From Vibrio agarivorans (GTDB lineage Bacteria > Pseudomonadota > Gammaproteobacteria > Enterobacterales > Vibrionaceae), in the NCBI RefSeq assembly GCF_030409635.1, contig NZ_JAUFQF010000004.1, positions 2,080,241-2,144,240 on the forward strand: a stretch of 64,000 nt of DNA, read 5' to 3'. The position numbers and the translations under genes were made by a program. Position 1 is the stretch's first letter, and each line of letters starts with the position of its first letter. A model generated the notes under the pieces. It searched no databases. It saw only the letters and a list, made by a program, of their open reading frames with translations, and was not told where the DNA came from. This document shows, in pieces, positions 44,959-54,462 of the stretch.

Positions 44959-45339
44959 TTATTGGCACTGAGTCTCATCGATCATTTGGTCAACCATCAA
45001 TTGACCCCGACTGTTGCGGATCTTTAATCGATAAGTAAGGCCAACATCCATGTTCTTTCTTACAGCTTCGTCACTGCAATAATGACTCATAGTCGCGTTG
45101 AGCAATCGTTGAGTAGAGATAGCGCCTGGAGCATCATCGTTATAGATGATCATAATCTCGATGGTTGTGCCTGACGAAGAGGCTCGCATGATAGAAAGTG
45201 GCCCATGCTCAATAGGTAGCTCTGAACTTAATAGGCTCGCTCGGTTGGAGGCCAGCATTTCAAGCTGCTTCTGTTTGTCATCATTAGATGCACAGCCAGA
45301 CAGTAGAATCATTAAAGCAATAGAGAGAGCTTTACGCAT
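44959..45339 (-). CDS. Small lipoprotein, possible type II secretion pilotin (AspS-like)
   Basis: 126 residues with a lipobox (MILLSGCASN), so outer- or inner-membrane lipoprotein; residues after the Cys (ASN) do not signal retention in the inner membrane. The mature part has ELPIEHGPLSIMRASSSGTTIEI, MSHYCSDEAV, VGLTYRLKIRNSRGQLMVD and a final Cys, which resembles AspS/T2SS pilotins of vibrios with one disulfide. That is a resemblance by eye, not a search. Last gene of the yciB-yciA-yciI operon. Confidence 0.65.
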   Translation of the reverse strand: MRKALSIALMILLSGCASNDDKQKQLEMLASNRASLLSSELPIEHGPLSIMRASSSGTTIEIMIIYNDDAPGAISTQRLLNATMSHYCSDEAVRKNMDVGLTYRLKIRNSRGQLMVDQMIDETQCQ

Positions 45340-45341
45340 AA

Positions 45342-45638
45342 TTAGAAGACTTTTTTGAATGGTTTAACAATAACATTGGCATAAACACCGGCGGCAATGT
45401 AAGGATCAGCGTCAGCCCATGCCTTCGCTGCATCAAGGGAGTCAAACTCGGCGATCACAGCTGAACCAGTGAAACCCGCACCTTCTGGGTTTTCACTGTC
45501 AATAGCAGGCATTGGACCAGCAGTGAGTAAGCGGCCTTGTTCTTGCAATTCTGATAAACGAGCAAGATGATCTGCGCGAACGCTTAGGCGCTTTTCTAAT
45601 GAATTTTCAACATCTTGAGAAAAAATGACATACCACAT
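45342..45638 (-). CDS. yciI: YciI family protein
   Basis: 98 residues, the same size as E. coli YciI, and nearly identical in [42 protein letters not shown] and the terminal KPFKKVF. Small dehydrochlorinase-like ferredoxin fold; the His-Asp pair (DHLAR, ADPY) is conserved. Biological role unclear. Two bases upstream of the lipoprotein gene. Confidence 0.93.
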   Translation of the reverse strand: MWYVIFSQDVENSLEKRLSVRADHLARLSELQEQGRLLTAGPMPAIDSENPEGAGFTGSAVIAEFDSLDAAKAWADADPYIAAGVYANVIVKPFKKVF

Positions 45639-45668
45639 AGTTTGAGTTCCTTTCAGTGCATTTTGGTA

Positions 45669-46067
45669 TTATTCAGGTTTAATCGGGCGAGGGCGACCCT
45701 GACTGTCGATAGCAACATAATTGAAGGTCGCTTTACATACTTGGAAGCGGTCTTTAACACCATCTTCTTTCACTGGCTTAACCCACACTTCAAGATGAAT
45801 CGACATGGATGTACGACCAATACGCGTGCATTCACCATAGCAACAGACAACATCGCCCACTTTAACAGGTTTTTTAAACTCAATACTTGAAACAGATACC
45901 GTTGCGATACGACCACTTGATATTTCTTTGGCTAAAATGCCGCCCGCTAAGTCGAGCTGAGACATGATCCAACCACCGAAAATATCGCCATTCGCATTAG
46001 TGTCCGCTGGCATTGCGAGTGTACGCAGCAATAAACTGCCAGTCGGCTCTGGAAGAGAGGGGGTCAT
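45669..46067 (-). CDS. yciA: YciA acyl-CoA thioesterase
   Basis: 132-residue hotdog-fold thioesterase that hydrolyses a range of acyl-CoAs. Conserved LRTLAMPADTNANGDIFGGW (catalytic Asn-Asp) and SIEFKKPVKVGDVVCCYGE. It lies between yciB and yciI in the same direction, the gene order found in many gammaproteobacteria. Confidence 0.93.
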   Translation of the reverse strand: MTPSLPEPTGSLLLRTLAMPADTNANGDIFGGWIMSQLDLAGGILAKEISSGRIATVSVSSIEFKKPVKVGDVVCCYGECTRIGRTSMSIHLEVWVKPVKEDGVKDRFQVCKATFNYVAIDSQGRPRPIKPE

Positions 46068-46073
46068 GGTGTC

Positions 46074-46619
46074 TTAATCCTGTTTATCTTGATTGTCTTT
46101 TGGTAGATGTTTGTACAAGTAAATGCCCGTTACTACAGTAAAGGCAAGCGTCGCGGCGAGTAAGCCAAAGACTTTGAAATTGACCCAAACATCGAGGGGA
46201 AGTTGATATGCAACATAGAGGTTGAGGCCTGCACATAGAGTGAAGAAACCCACCCATGCCCAGTTAATGGTGGCCCACACTTTCTCTGGGAGCGTAAGCT
46301 CTTTTCCTAACATAGCTTTGATGGCTGATTTACCCATCGCGTGACTCGCCGCTAAGCCAATGGCAAATGTGGCATAGACGATGGTCACTTTCCATTTAAT
46401 GAAGTTGTCATCATGCAGAAAAATCGTCATGCCGCCGAATATCGCCACCATGACAAAGGTGATGATTTGCATCTTTTCGACTTTTTTATAGATAGCGTAA
46501 GTGAGGGCAATTTGAATCGCGGTTGCGATAATCAGAGCACCTGTCGCTACATAGATGTCGTACATCTTATACAAAGCGAAGAAGACAATCAGCGGGATAA
46601 AATCGATGAGCTGTTTCAT
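46074..46619 (-). CDS. yciB: YciB, inner-membrane septation protein A
   Basis: 181 residues with five hydrophobic segments; opening [30 protein letters not shown] and later [21 protein letters not shown] are family hallmarks. Linked in E. coli to envelope and septum formation. First gene of yciB-yciA-yciI-lipoprotein; AGGTTA-type promoter region lies at 46620-46730. Confidence 0.93.
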   Translation of the reverse strand: MKQLIDFIPLIVFFALYKMYDIYVATGALIIATAIQIALTYAIYKKVEKMQIITFVMVAIFGGMTIFLHDDNFIKWKVTIVYATFAIGLAASHAMGKSAIKAMLGKELTLPEKVWATINWAWVGFFTLCAGLNLYVAYQLPLDVWVNFKVFGLLAATLAFTVVTGIYLYKHLPKDNQDKQD

Positions 46620-46732
46620 AACTCTGGCTACTTAGGGCTTACGTGATAAGTAGTGTACCCAAAACCGCACTGATAAACCTAGTGGAAATGACAATTAGGT
46701 ACAATTAGTCGTGATTAGGCAGCGAATGAACG

Positions 46733-46757
46733 AAAAAAAGCCCAGCAAGTGCTGGGC
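46733..46757 (-). terminator. Terminator after the symporter gene
   Basis: An 8-bp stem GCCCAGCA/TGCTGGGC; on the minus strand it is followed by TTTTTTT. It ends the symporter transcript before yciB. Confidence 0.85.
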
Positions 46758-46778
46758 TCGGAAGCTCAGACAGTTTAA

Positions 46779-48038
46779 TTAAGCTTGCTGTTTTTCAAGC
46801 TCAGCTTGCGCTTCAAAGTCTTCTTCTTCAACAAGAGAGTCAACGATTACCGCACACGCTGCATCACCAGTGATGTTCAGTGCTGTACGAATCATGTCGA
46901 AGATACGGTCTAGAGCAAACAATAGTGGTAGACCTTCGATTGGGATACCTGCTGCTAGCAATACTGCTACAACAAGGAAAGATGGTCCCGGCACACCTGC
47001 TTGTCCTACTGCACCTAGCGTAGAAGTTAGGATGATCGCGATGTAAGCGCCCATTGATAGGTCAATGTTGAATAGCTGTGCGAAGAAAATAGCAACCAAA
47101 CCGTAGTAAATTGCGTTACCAGACATGTTGATTGTTGCACCTAGCGGCAGAACGAATGACGCCGTAGAGTTTTTCACGCCCAGTTCATTTTCTACTGTGT
47201 TCATAGTCACAGGCAGAGTAGCCATTGACGATGACGTAGAAAGTGCAACGGCTTGAGGCTTCTTCATCACTGACAAAAATTTCTTCGCTGATGTTTTAGT
47301 GAAGACTTGAATCATGAGTGGGTAGACGATGAAGCCAAACACAAGTATTGCGGCCACGTAAACCAAGAACAGTTTGAACACAACCATCAGTGCGCCGAAA
47401 CCGAATGTACCAACAGCTTCCGCCATTAGGCCAAATACACCGATAGGAGCAATGATCATGACTTTGTTGATCATCCATACCATTGAATCAACGATGGTGT
47501 TAACACCGTTTACGATAGGCTCACGACGCTCTTTAGACTGCTTAGAAAGTGCGATACCAAAGAAGAGGCAGAATACAAGAATCTGAAGAATGTTAGCTTC
47601 GTTAAGAGATTGGAATACGTTCTCTGGGATCATACCTGTGATGGTTGCCCAGAATGTTGGTAGTTCACCTTTTGATGCGTATTCTGCAGAGAACATACCT
47701 TCAACACCAGATACGTCAATGCCAACGCCCGGTTGGAATACTGCACCCATAACAAGCGCAAGTGCAACGGCAAGCGCTGATGTTAGGCCAAAGTAACCTA
47801 GAGTAACAAAGCCCACTTTGCCTGCATTTGAACTGTTACCAAGACCTGCTGCGCCCGAGATCAGTGCAACCGCAACCAATGGAATAACCAGCATTTTGAT
47901 TAAGTTAATGAAAATTGCGCCTAGTGGTGCAAAGACAACCGCGCCTTCACCCATCATCGCACCGACCAATGTACCAACAACCATGGCAATCACGACTTGA
48001 ACGCCGAGATTACCAAGTAGTCCATCTTTATTTAACAT
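46779..48038 (-). CDS. Dicarboxylate/amino acid:cation symporter (DAACS family)
   Basis: 419-residue inner-membrane transporter of the GltP/GltS type. Family signatures: the serine-rich hairpin AVALSTSSSMATLPVTM (about residue 268-284), ATINMSGNAIYYGLVAIFFAQ, and the substrate-binding GVPGPSFLVVAVLLAAG and DRIFDMIRTALNITGDA. The last has the Asp-x3-D-x2-R pattern that binds acidic amino acids or neutral serine/threonine. Glutamate or aspartate is a guess. A perfect PurR-like palindrome lies about 170 bases upstream. Confidence 0.88.
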   Translation of the reverse strand: MLNKDGLLGNLGVQVVIAMVVGTLVGAMMGEGAVVFAPLGAIFINLIKMLVIPLVAVALISGAAGLGNSSNAGKVGFVTLGYFGLTSALAVALALVMGAVFQPGVGIDVSGVEGMFSAEYASKGELPTFWATITGMIPENVFQSLNEANILQILVFCLFFGIALSKQSKERREPIVNGVNTIVDSMVWMINKVMIIAPIGVFGLMAEAVGTFGFGALMVVFKLFLVYVAAILVFGFIVYPLMIQVFTKTSAKKFLSVMKKPQAVALSTSSSMATLPVTMNTVENELGVKNSTASFVLPLGATINMSGNAIYYGLVAIFFAQLFNIDLSMGAYIAIILTSTLGAVGQAGVPGPSFLVVAVLLAAGIPIEGLPLLFALDRIFDMIRTALNITGDAACAVIVDSLVEEEDFEAQAELEKQQA

Positions 48039-48210
48039 TTTAGCAACTCCTGCCTGTCATATTGTATGTTTATAGTCATTGCACCTAGGAACGACTCTAG
48101 TTACAGATGATTATGTGGTGTGTTTTACACCTAACTACAGCGTGATTCAAGTGACTGATAGGTAAAAAATGCTAAAAACGACAATAAACTTGGATACCGT
48201 ATGTAAACTT

Positions 48211-48226
48211 GCGCAAACGTTTGCGC
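48211..48226. promoter_or_regulatory. Perfect PurR-like palindrome upstream of the symporter
   Basis: GCGCAAACGTTTGCGC is a perfect 16-bp palindrome that differs from the PurR consensus ACGCAAACGTTTGCGT only at the outermost base pair. It lies in the 48039-48314 gap between the symporter and ogt, about 175 bases before the symporter start. Other LacI-family proteins bind similar sites. A second PurR-like site precedes uraA. Confidence 0.65.
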
Positions 48227-48314
48227 GCACGATCACTTTTGGTGCAACGTGCTATTTTATGGTGCACCAAAAAATTAACGTTCAGCGTAGAGGGATGTTA
48301 ATAGGTTGTTCTTT

Positions 48315-48797
48315 TTAATCATTACTTGTCGAGCGTTCAAGCGCGAGTAGAGCCTGTTTTCGCTCTATACCTCCTGCATACCCAGTAAGCTTGCCGCTTG
48401 CTCCAATGACGCGGTGGCAGGGGACGATAACAGAGATAGGATTTTTACCATTCGCAGCCCCTACCGCACGAACAGCTTTAGGGTTACCAATGTGATTGGC
48501 TATTTGTTGATAGCTCCAAGTCTGTCCATATGGTATGGCGAGCAGTGCTTGCCACACTTGCTGCTGAAAAGGGGTGCCTTCTGCCGCTAAAGGGAGCTCG
48601 AAGCATGTTCGCTCTTGTGCAAAAAACTCGGTGATCTGCTGTTGGGCTTGTTGCAACGTGACATGATGATCATCACGCTTGCCTAAATCCTGTGGCTGAG
48701 TGGTGTGAGTTTCAAACCATACCCCAGTAAGGCCAAGCTCATTGGCTTGAGCGGTTATTTTTCCTAGAGGACTAGTGAATGTGGTGTAGTAGTGCAT
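48315..48797 (-). CDS. ogt: Methylated-DNA--protein-cysteine methyltransferase
   Basis: 160-residue suicide repair protein that moves methyl groups from O6-methylguanine to its own Cys127 in IVPCHRVIG. The wing-helix region GTPFQQQVWQALLAIPYGQTWSYQ and NPISV are complete. I chose ATG 48797, which overlaps the upstream gene's stop as TAATG, so the two repair proteins are translationally coupled. Confidence 0.92.
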   Translation of the reverse strand: MHYYTTFTSPLGKITAQANELGLTGVWFETHTTQPQDLGKRDDHHVTLQQAQQQITEFFAQERTCFELPLAAEGTPFQQQVWQALLAIPYGQTWSYQQIANHIGNPKAVRAVGAANGKNPISVIVPCHRVIGASGKLTGYAGGIERKQALLALERSTSND

Positions 48798-50173
48798 TAA
48801 GCATGACTCCAGCAGTGAAAGGTAGCATAGCTTCCCCAAGGAGAAACCGATTGTTTGTTTACTTTAGGAAATTGGCTAACGGTCTTTTTAACGATCAGAT
48901 CGCCATCAAGAAAGCAGTTAGGCTCAGACAATCCGCGCAGTTTGGCGTAGTTGACGGTCCAAGGCCCAATGCCTTTTATCGATAACCATGAGTCTGGCGA
49001 GCTATCAGGGTGCGCGATAATATGAGCTGCAAAACGTTTGAGTGTCTCTTTGCGCGAAATAGGCATCCTCAAAAAGTCTATATCACTTTCATGTATTGCT
49101 TGTGGTGTAGGAAAGATCATCTCTCTATGATTGCCGAGGGTAGCGGCCAGTAAGTTGAGTTGTCCTATTGCGGCTTTTACAGAGACTTGTTGTCCTAGTA
49201 TTGCGCGAACCCCTGCCTCCCATGCACTCCACACGCCGGGAATACGAATTCCAGAACGAATTATAAGGCGTGGCTCTAGGCGAGATAATGTCGTCTCTAT
49301 AGCATGGATGTCTGAATCCACATCCAGCATCCGGCGCAGGTTGTGTACGAGATTTTTTAATTGGCGAATATCTTCAAGATCAAATTCCACTTCAATGGTG
49401 AATTCGCCTTTTTCAAGTGGGGTAAAATCCACGGCGAACCACGCACGTGAGCCGTTGATTGTGCAGTTGCGGGAATATCGATTGTCTTCGACTTTCTCAA
49501 TTCCAGCGATTCCTCTCAAACGATAAAACTCCAGCATATGACGCCAATCATAAGGTGTCCTCACCGCTAAAGATAAGGTATTTTTGTGAGCAGGCTGTTT
49601 GTTTTTCCTCAAATCCGTTGGTGATATTTTGAGTGCTTTTATAAAAGCATCGTTGAAACGACGTGTACTATTGAAGCCAGCAGCAAAACCGATTTCAGTC
49701 ATAGATAGCTGGCTATTGTGTATCAGGCTTTTAGCAAACATCAGCTGCTGGTAAAGCGCATACTGTTTAGGTGACAAACCCAAATAACGCTCAAACAGTG
49801 CACGCAAATAGCGGTCACTGATACCAAGCTTATCCGCAAGTGAAGGAATGGCGTTCTGTTGCAAATAGCCTTGTTCAATTTCATTGATGGCCCTTTGAAA
49901 GGTGGTTTCTACGCCGAGCCAGCGCCAGGAACTTGGAGCACTATCAGGGTGACAGCGCTTGCAGGGGCGATACCCTGCATGCAGAGCTGTGGCTGCGCTC
50001 TGATAATAGTCGACGTTCTCTTCTTTTGGTGAATTCGCAGGGCAAATCGGGCGACAAAAGATCCCCGTGGTTTTTACTGCAATAAAAAACATACCATCAA
50101 AACGACGGTCTCTTGCCATTCGGGCAAGACGGCATTGCTCGTTTGAAAGAGTAGGGCTTGAAAACTGTGACAA
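48797..50173 (-). CDS. Ada/AlkA fusion: methyl-phosphotriester sensor, AraC regulator and DNA-3-methyladenine glycosylase II
   Basis: 458 residues in three parts. Ada-type zinc domain (about 10-85) with Cys40, 44, 71 and 74, of which Cys40 is the methyl acceptor. AraC helix-turn-helix pair (about 90-195, with LADKLGISDRYLRALFERYLGLSPKQY). AlkA glycosylase (about 200-450) with the helix-hairpin-helix IKGIGPWTVNYAKLRGL and catalytic Asp425 in FLDGDLIVKK. It can sense alkylation, activate transcription and excise damaged bases in one chain. Operon with ogt. Confidence 0.92.
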   Translation of the reverse strand: MSQFSSPTLSNEQCRLARMARDRRFDGMFFIAVKTTGIFCRPICPANSPKEENVDYYQSAATALHAGYRPCKRCHPDSAPSSWRWLGVETTFQRAINEIEQGYLQQNAIPSLADKLGISDRYLRALFERYLGLSPKQYALYQQLMFAKSLIHNSQLSMTEIGFAAGFNSTRRFNDAFIKALKISPTDLRKNKQPAHKNTLSLAVRTPYDWRHMLEFYRLRGIAGIEKVEDNRYSRNCTINGSRAWFAVDFTPLEKGEFTIEVEFDLEDIRQLKNLVHNLRRMLDVDSDIHAIETTLSRLEPRLIIRSGIRIPGVWSAWEAGVRAILGQQVSVKAAIGQLNLLAATLGNHREMIFPTPQAIHESDIDFLRMPISRKETLKRFAAHIIAHPDSSPDSWLSIKGIGPWTVNYAKLRGLSEPNCFLDGDLIVKKTVSQFPKVNKQSVSPWGSYATFHCWSHA

Positions 50174-50254
50174 GATGAGGCTCCTAAATGCGATAGCACA
50201 TCTTAATTGTATTCAGGCGATTAAGATGCGCTAGCCATTTTCGGAACTTAATCG

Positions 50255-51559
50255 TTAACTGTCTTGGATTTGGTTGGCCTTGATCTGTTGGGCTATACAA
50301 ATGAGTCTATCCAAGATGTGTTCACCATCCGCTCGTAGACCGTTATGTTCGTATTCATTGGTGATCCAAGCCTTTGAGTTGGGTATGTTCGCCAAGGTCT
50401 CTCGGCTGATATCCATCTCAACAAACATATCGTCTGCATATACGGCACAAGCGACAGGTACTGTGTTTTGCTTAAGTGTTTTCGCACAATATAGGTTTGA
50501 CCAATCGCTCTTTTCAGCCAATATCTCGGCAGCTTGTCGCAAGGGTTTAAGGTTGACATATTGCTCAAACATCCATGGAAAAACCATTTCACCGGTAAAC
50601 AGAAACGGCTTGTTAGGAGCATAGTCAAACTTGTCTAATTGCTGACGTACACGATGCGCGCTCCATTGAGAGGAGAAGCCCTGACAGTAGATAGACTCGT
50701 GCAAAATGGCATAGATAGGGTTAGTTTGAAAATTCTGCTGCATGAGAATTTCATTGAGAAACTCGTAGCGCAGTTGGGGCTTCTCTTGCTCGGTAACAAA
50801 AGCGTTCTCAAGCAGGTAATACATCGGCAGGAAAGTGTCACTCACACCAAAGTTAATGCCTAATTGCTGGAATTGTTCTACGGTAAGTTTTTGTCCATTC
50901 GGCAGGTACTCATCGTGAATAAGAAGGTGATCGGCTATCTTCTTACATAGGCCTTGCGCAGCAGGAAACTGAGTAAAGAACTCGGCGTTTTTCTCTTGCG
51001 TTCGCTTAAATGTTGCTTGATACACATCGTCAGGGTGACGCTCAATAGACGGCACGCCTCCTGTGATGAAACTTGCCTCTAGGCTTTGTGGAAACATGGA
51101 GAGGTAAGCTAAGGTGCAAAACCCACCAAAGCTTTGCCCCAGCGTTGACCACGTATTTATACCGAGAGCATCTCGGATAAATTCGGCATCTCGAACAATG
51201 TTGTCTGCGCGGAAGTGACTTAAATACTCAGCCTGCTGTTTGGCCGTCATTCCTTGTAGGGTTTGATGAGAGATGACGCTGCTGTTGCCAGTTCCGCGTT
51301 GATCTAGCAGTAAGACTCGGTAGTCTTTTAACGCGCGTTTCAGCCAGCCCGAAGTGCCGTTGGGTCTTGGTGAAGGGAAGCCAGGCCCACCTTGAAAATA
51401 GATGAGCCATGGTTTGATCTTGCTGGCTGAATCGTTTTGACACACCTCTCTAGCGAATACTTCCAGGCTTTTACCTTCAGGATGATCATAATTGAGTGGA
51501 ACATTAAAATAGTGAGGCTGGTATTGCACACCTGCATCAACAAAGGCAGTGGACTTCAT
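50255..51559 (-). CDS. Alpha/beta hydrolase, proline iminopeptidase-like (S33)
   Basis: 434-residue soluble hydrolase. Oxyanion motif LIYFQGGPGFPSPRP (about 53-67), LLLDQRGTGNSS (about 84-95), nucleophile Ser143 in LGQSFGG, and a late Asp/His pair (VYADDMFVEMD and NEYEHNGLRADGEH). The HGGPG-type signature places it in peptidase family S33, which removes N-terminal proline, but substrate is not certain. I chose ATG 51559; the longer frame begins inside an unlikely leader. Confidence 0.85.
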   Translation of the reverse strand: MKSTAFVDAGVQYQPHYFNVPLNYDHPEGKSLEVFAREVCQNDSASKIKPWLIYFQGGPGFPSPRPNGTSGWLKRALKDYRVLLLDQRGTGNSSVISHQTLQGMTAKQQAEYLSHFRADNIVRDAEFIRDALGINTWSTLGQSFGGFCTLAYLSMFPQSLEASFITGGVPSIERHPDDVYQATFKRTQEKNAEFFTQFPAAQGLCKKIADHLLIHDEYLPNGQKLTVEQFQQLGINFGVSDTFLPMYYLLENAFVTEQEKPQLRYEFLNEILMQQNFQTNPIYAILHESIYCQGFSSQWSAHRVRQQLDKFDYAPNKPFLFTGEMVFPWMFEQYVNLKPLRQAAEILAEKSDWSNLYCAKTLKQNTVPVACAVYADDMFVEMDISRETLANIPNSKAWITNEYEHNGLRADGEHILDRLICIAQQIKANQIQDS

Positions 51560-51781
51560 AGCTAACCCGAGTGATTGTGATAAGTGACAAACAATGTACA
51601 CCATCACCTAGATAAAGTCAGGACGACAAATGAGTTTGGTACCGTAAACGACATATAACTGTAAGTTGTTAAATTAACTGTCAAAAAAGATTCACTATCA
51701 AGTTAGTTGAGTATTCAGTATCGTTCGTTTTCTACTCAAAAAGTAGAATTCGACTGTAACAAGGACGTGACAGGTAAGGCG

Positions 51782-53062
51782 ATGTTGTGGGGTACAAATA
51801 GGCAGTTTCCCAACATAAAGAATGTAGAGCTCAAGACGCTACTTTTTTTGTTGTTATTTATATTTTTGGTCAATACACCAATCAGTTACATCAAAAGTAA
51901 TGCGCTTAGTGATATCCAAATTAAGGTCGAAAAGTCTGAACAGCTGTTCTCATCAAATCTGAATATACTGCAATCCTATCTGAATCTGGCACAGACGCCT
52001 CTTGCCTTAAATTATGCGCAAGATCCTGAAGCATTCAACACTCTGGCCTCAGCGCTTATGAGTGGCCAAACATACCTAAAAAGTGCAGTGATACAGCCTG
52101 TCGAGCAAATGGGTAATCTCGGAATGTCTGTAGAGCTTATCGAGGGGCATGACGATCATGCTAGCTTACATCGGCTGACCCAGCCCATTTATGATGACCA
52201 AATAGTTGTAGGGGAGTTGCAACTCGAGATCGAGTCTCACATGTTTGTTTCTTATCTTTATGATGGCATGTTCATCATGTCGGATACTGGCTTTGTACAT
52301 TGGAGCCAATATCACGACATTATCAGTAACGCTTACCTTTCAGATGACTACAGTGAAGTGCTCTCACAGATCCATAGGATAAATCGTCGTAACGGGGTTA
52401 TTGACCTTGGTCGACAAACGGTCGTTTTTCAAGTCACCTCAGATCTACTGGGTGAAAAAACTTATCTAGTGCATCTAGTGACAAACGCAGAAATTGTTCC
52501 AACCCATATCTATGTCACGTTCGTTCTTGCGGTTCTGTTAATGGTGCTGACTAACGTTTTTATTGGTACTAAGAGGAAGAAGAAAGCGTTGGAGCAGATT
52601 AGCTACATTGATGAGCTTTCTACGCTTAATAACCGTCATTACCTTAATCATATTGAAAGCAGCCTATTGAAGCGTGACCACTATTTCATCGCTATTATTG
52701 ATATTGACCACTTTAAACGCGTTAATGATTCCTTTGGCCACGCAATCGGAGACAAGGTAATTCGCGAGGTCGCGAACACAATCAAGTCATCGATTCGTGC
52801 GCATGATTATGCGTTTAGACTCGGTGGTGAAGAGTTCGCCGTGGTCATTAAAACTCAAGATATCGCGGTTGCTTGCAATGTAGTTGAACGCGTCCGAACC
52901 AGCGTAGAGCAGCAGTCAAACAATCCTAAAGTCACCATTTCAGCGGGTATCGCACCAGTGATTCGCAATATTAAAGACTCTCTCAGTGTCGCCGATCAGT
53001 TTCTCTATGTCGCCAAGCGCTCCGGACGTAATCAAGTTCGCAGCGTGCCGAAGTGTTGCTGA
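51782..53062 (+). CDS. Membrane diguanylate cyclase
   Basis: About 426 residues that make c-di-GMP. N-terminal membrane segment (about 18-40), a periplasmic domain of about 200 residues, a second membrane segment (about 241-261, THIYVTFVLAVLLMVLTNVF) and a GGDEF domain. The active site is GGEEF (348-352) and the inhibitory I-site RAHD (339-342) is intact, so product feedback is expected. ATG 51782 has TAAGG before it; a TTG at 51707 is possible. The signal sensed in the periplasm is unknown. Confidence 0.88.
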   Translation: MLWGTNRQFPNIKNVELKTLLFLLLFIFLVNTPISYIKSNALSDIQIKVEKSEQLFSSNLNILQSYLNLAQTPLALNYAQDPEAFNTLASALMSGQTYLKSAVIQPVEQMGNLGMSVELIEGHDDHASLHRLTQPIYDDQIVVGELQLEIESHMFVSYLYDGMFIMSDTGFVHWSQYHDIISNAYLSDDYSEVLSQIHRINRRNGVIDLGRQTVVFQVTSDLLGEKTYLVHLVTNAEIVPTHIYVTFVLAVLLMVLTNVFIGTKRKKKALEQISYIDELSTLNNRHYLNHIESSLLKRDHYFIAIIDIDHFKRVNDSFGHAIGDKVIREVANTIKSSIRAHDYAFRLGGEEFAVVIKTQDIAVACNVVERVRTSVEQQSNNPKVTISAGIAPVIRNIKDSLSVADQFLYVAKRSGRNQVRSVPKCC

Positions 53063-53083
53063 GAGCACACGCTATTCCCAAAA

Positions 53084-53114
53084 GGCACTCATTTAATAAC
53101 TAGCGATGAGTGCC
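53084..53114. terminator. Stem-loop between the diguanylate cyclase and M42 peptidase genes
   Basis: A 9-bp perfect stem GGCACTCAT/ATGAGTGCC with a 13-base loop lies between convergent genes. T-runs are short, so termination is less certain. Confidence 0.55.
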
Positions 53115-53133
53115 AAATGTATAGAAACGAGTT

Positions 53134-54354
53134 TTAAATGTGGTCTAAGCGGATATGGCTATTTTTCAGATCATCACGAGTGATGCCTTGGCCGCTGTTC
53201 ATCGCGTTAAATTCACGTAGTAGGCCGGCGATCGCATGAATTGACGCTAACAAATCTCCAGTATGTGCTGACTCTGATGATGTGTGCATGTTGCGGATAG
53301 GATAGCCGATAGAAATAGCCGCACTGTCAACGCCAGCCAGTGCTGCAGCCATACCATCTGTTCCCATGTCACGACCGGAGAAGTCCAATTGATGCGGAAT
53401 ATCATTATCACGGCAGACGTTTTGAATCGCTTGGACCAAAAACTCAGACGCCACTGAACCACGCGAAATGGTGAAACCATCGCCCATTTTTAACGGGTTC
53501 ATATTACGACCACCAATACCCGGCGCTGCTTCATAGTCATGATTTACATCGGTTGCGATCAATACATCCGGCTTGAGCTCACCAACCAATTGGGTCGAAC
53601 CAAAGCGGCCAATCTCTTCATGTGTCGCAATCGTGTACATGACGCGAACATTATTCAGCCCTTCGCTAGCCACCAAACGAGCAATTTCAGTCACAGAGAA
53701 ACAGCCGAGGCCATTATCAAGATAGGCACCGTAAAAGGTATCCGGTGAGACACCACGCTTGATAGGGCGGTCAAGAATGATTGGGTCGCCAGGGCGCAGG
53801 CCTAACTCTTCTACTTGTTTTTTACGGTCTTCACCATGAGTGTGTAACTCAAGGTAAATAGACTCAGGCTTAATGCCTTGCTCACCCGTGCGCTGCGCAG
53901 GGGTTGAGAAGTGAATCGCGCCAAGTGCTTCTACAGTACAACCTTCAATGACCTTGTAGCTGCTTGGTTGCTCAGGGTTTTGACAGAACACTTTGACTTC
54001 ATGGCCGATCAGCGTTGTCGGTAAGAAGGAGTCGGTATTGATCCATACCTTGCCATCGTTGTCGATTTTACGGACTTGCATACGAATTTTATCGGCATGA
54101 CCGACGATCATGACGCTGACCAAATCATCTCTGCCAGGGTGAGAGTCAAACACAAGGCCTGCATTACCTTTAAACTGATGGATACCCCAACCAGTCGGCA
54201 TAAAACTCTCGAATTCAGGCTTGATAACGCCATAACTCATGGCGGCTTCAAAACCAATTGGAGACGGGGAGGCGAGGACTTTTTTCATAAAGTCGAATTG
54301 TGTTTCTGGCATAGCAGTCTGCCATGCGGCTTGTTGTGTGTTTTCTGTGCTCAT
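53134..54354 (-). CDS. M42-family aminopeptidase
   Basis: 406-residue cobalt/zinc aminopeptidase of the M42 type, cytoplasmic. Metal ligands and catalytic residues appear in VGHADKIRMQV, AYLDNGLGCFSV, YTIATHEEIGRFGS, LIATDVNHDYE and the final NMHTSSESAHTGD, in the usual order. The start is ATG 54354 (MSTENTQQ); a GTG one codon earlier is possible. Peptide preference unknown. Confidence 0.88.
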   Translation of the reverse strand: MSTENTQQAAWQTAMPETQFDFMKKVLASPSPIGFEAAMSYGVIKPEFESFMPTGWGIHQFKGNAGLVFDSHPGRDDLVSVMIVGHADKIRMQVRKIDNDGKVWINTDSFLPTTLIGHEVKVFCQNPEQPSSYKVIEGCTVEALGAIHFSTPAQRTGEQGIKPESIYLELHTHGEDRKKQVEELGLRPGDPIILDRPIKRGVSPDTFYGAYLDNGLGCFSVTEIARLVASEGLNNVRVMYTIATHEEIGRFGSTQLVGELKPDVLIATDVNHDYEAAPGIGGRNMNPLKMGDGFTISRGSVASEFLVQAIQNVCRDNDIPHQLDFSGRDMGTDGMAAALAGVDSAAISIGYPIRNMHTSSESAHTGDLLASIHAIAGLLREFNAMNSGQGITRDDLKNSHIRLDHI

Positions 54355-54462
54355 CACTTCGCCTATCGGTTCTTTCTTATTTGAGTGGATAACAACAACC
54401 TAATGATTGCTGGAATCAAATTCAAGTAACATGATATTGATAAAATGAAACATCAACAATGG

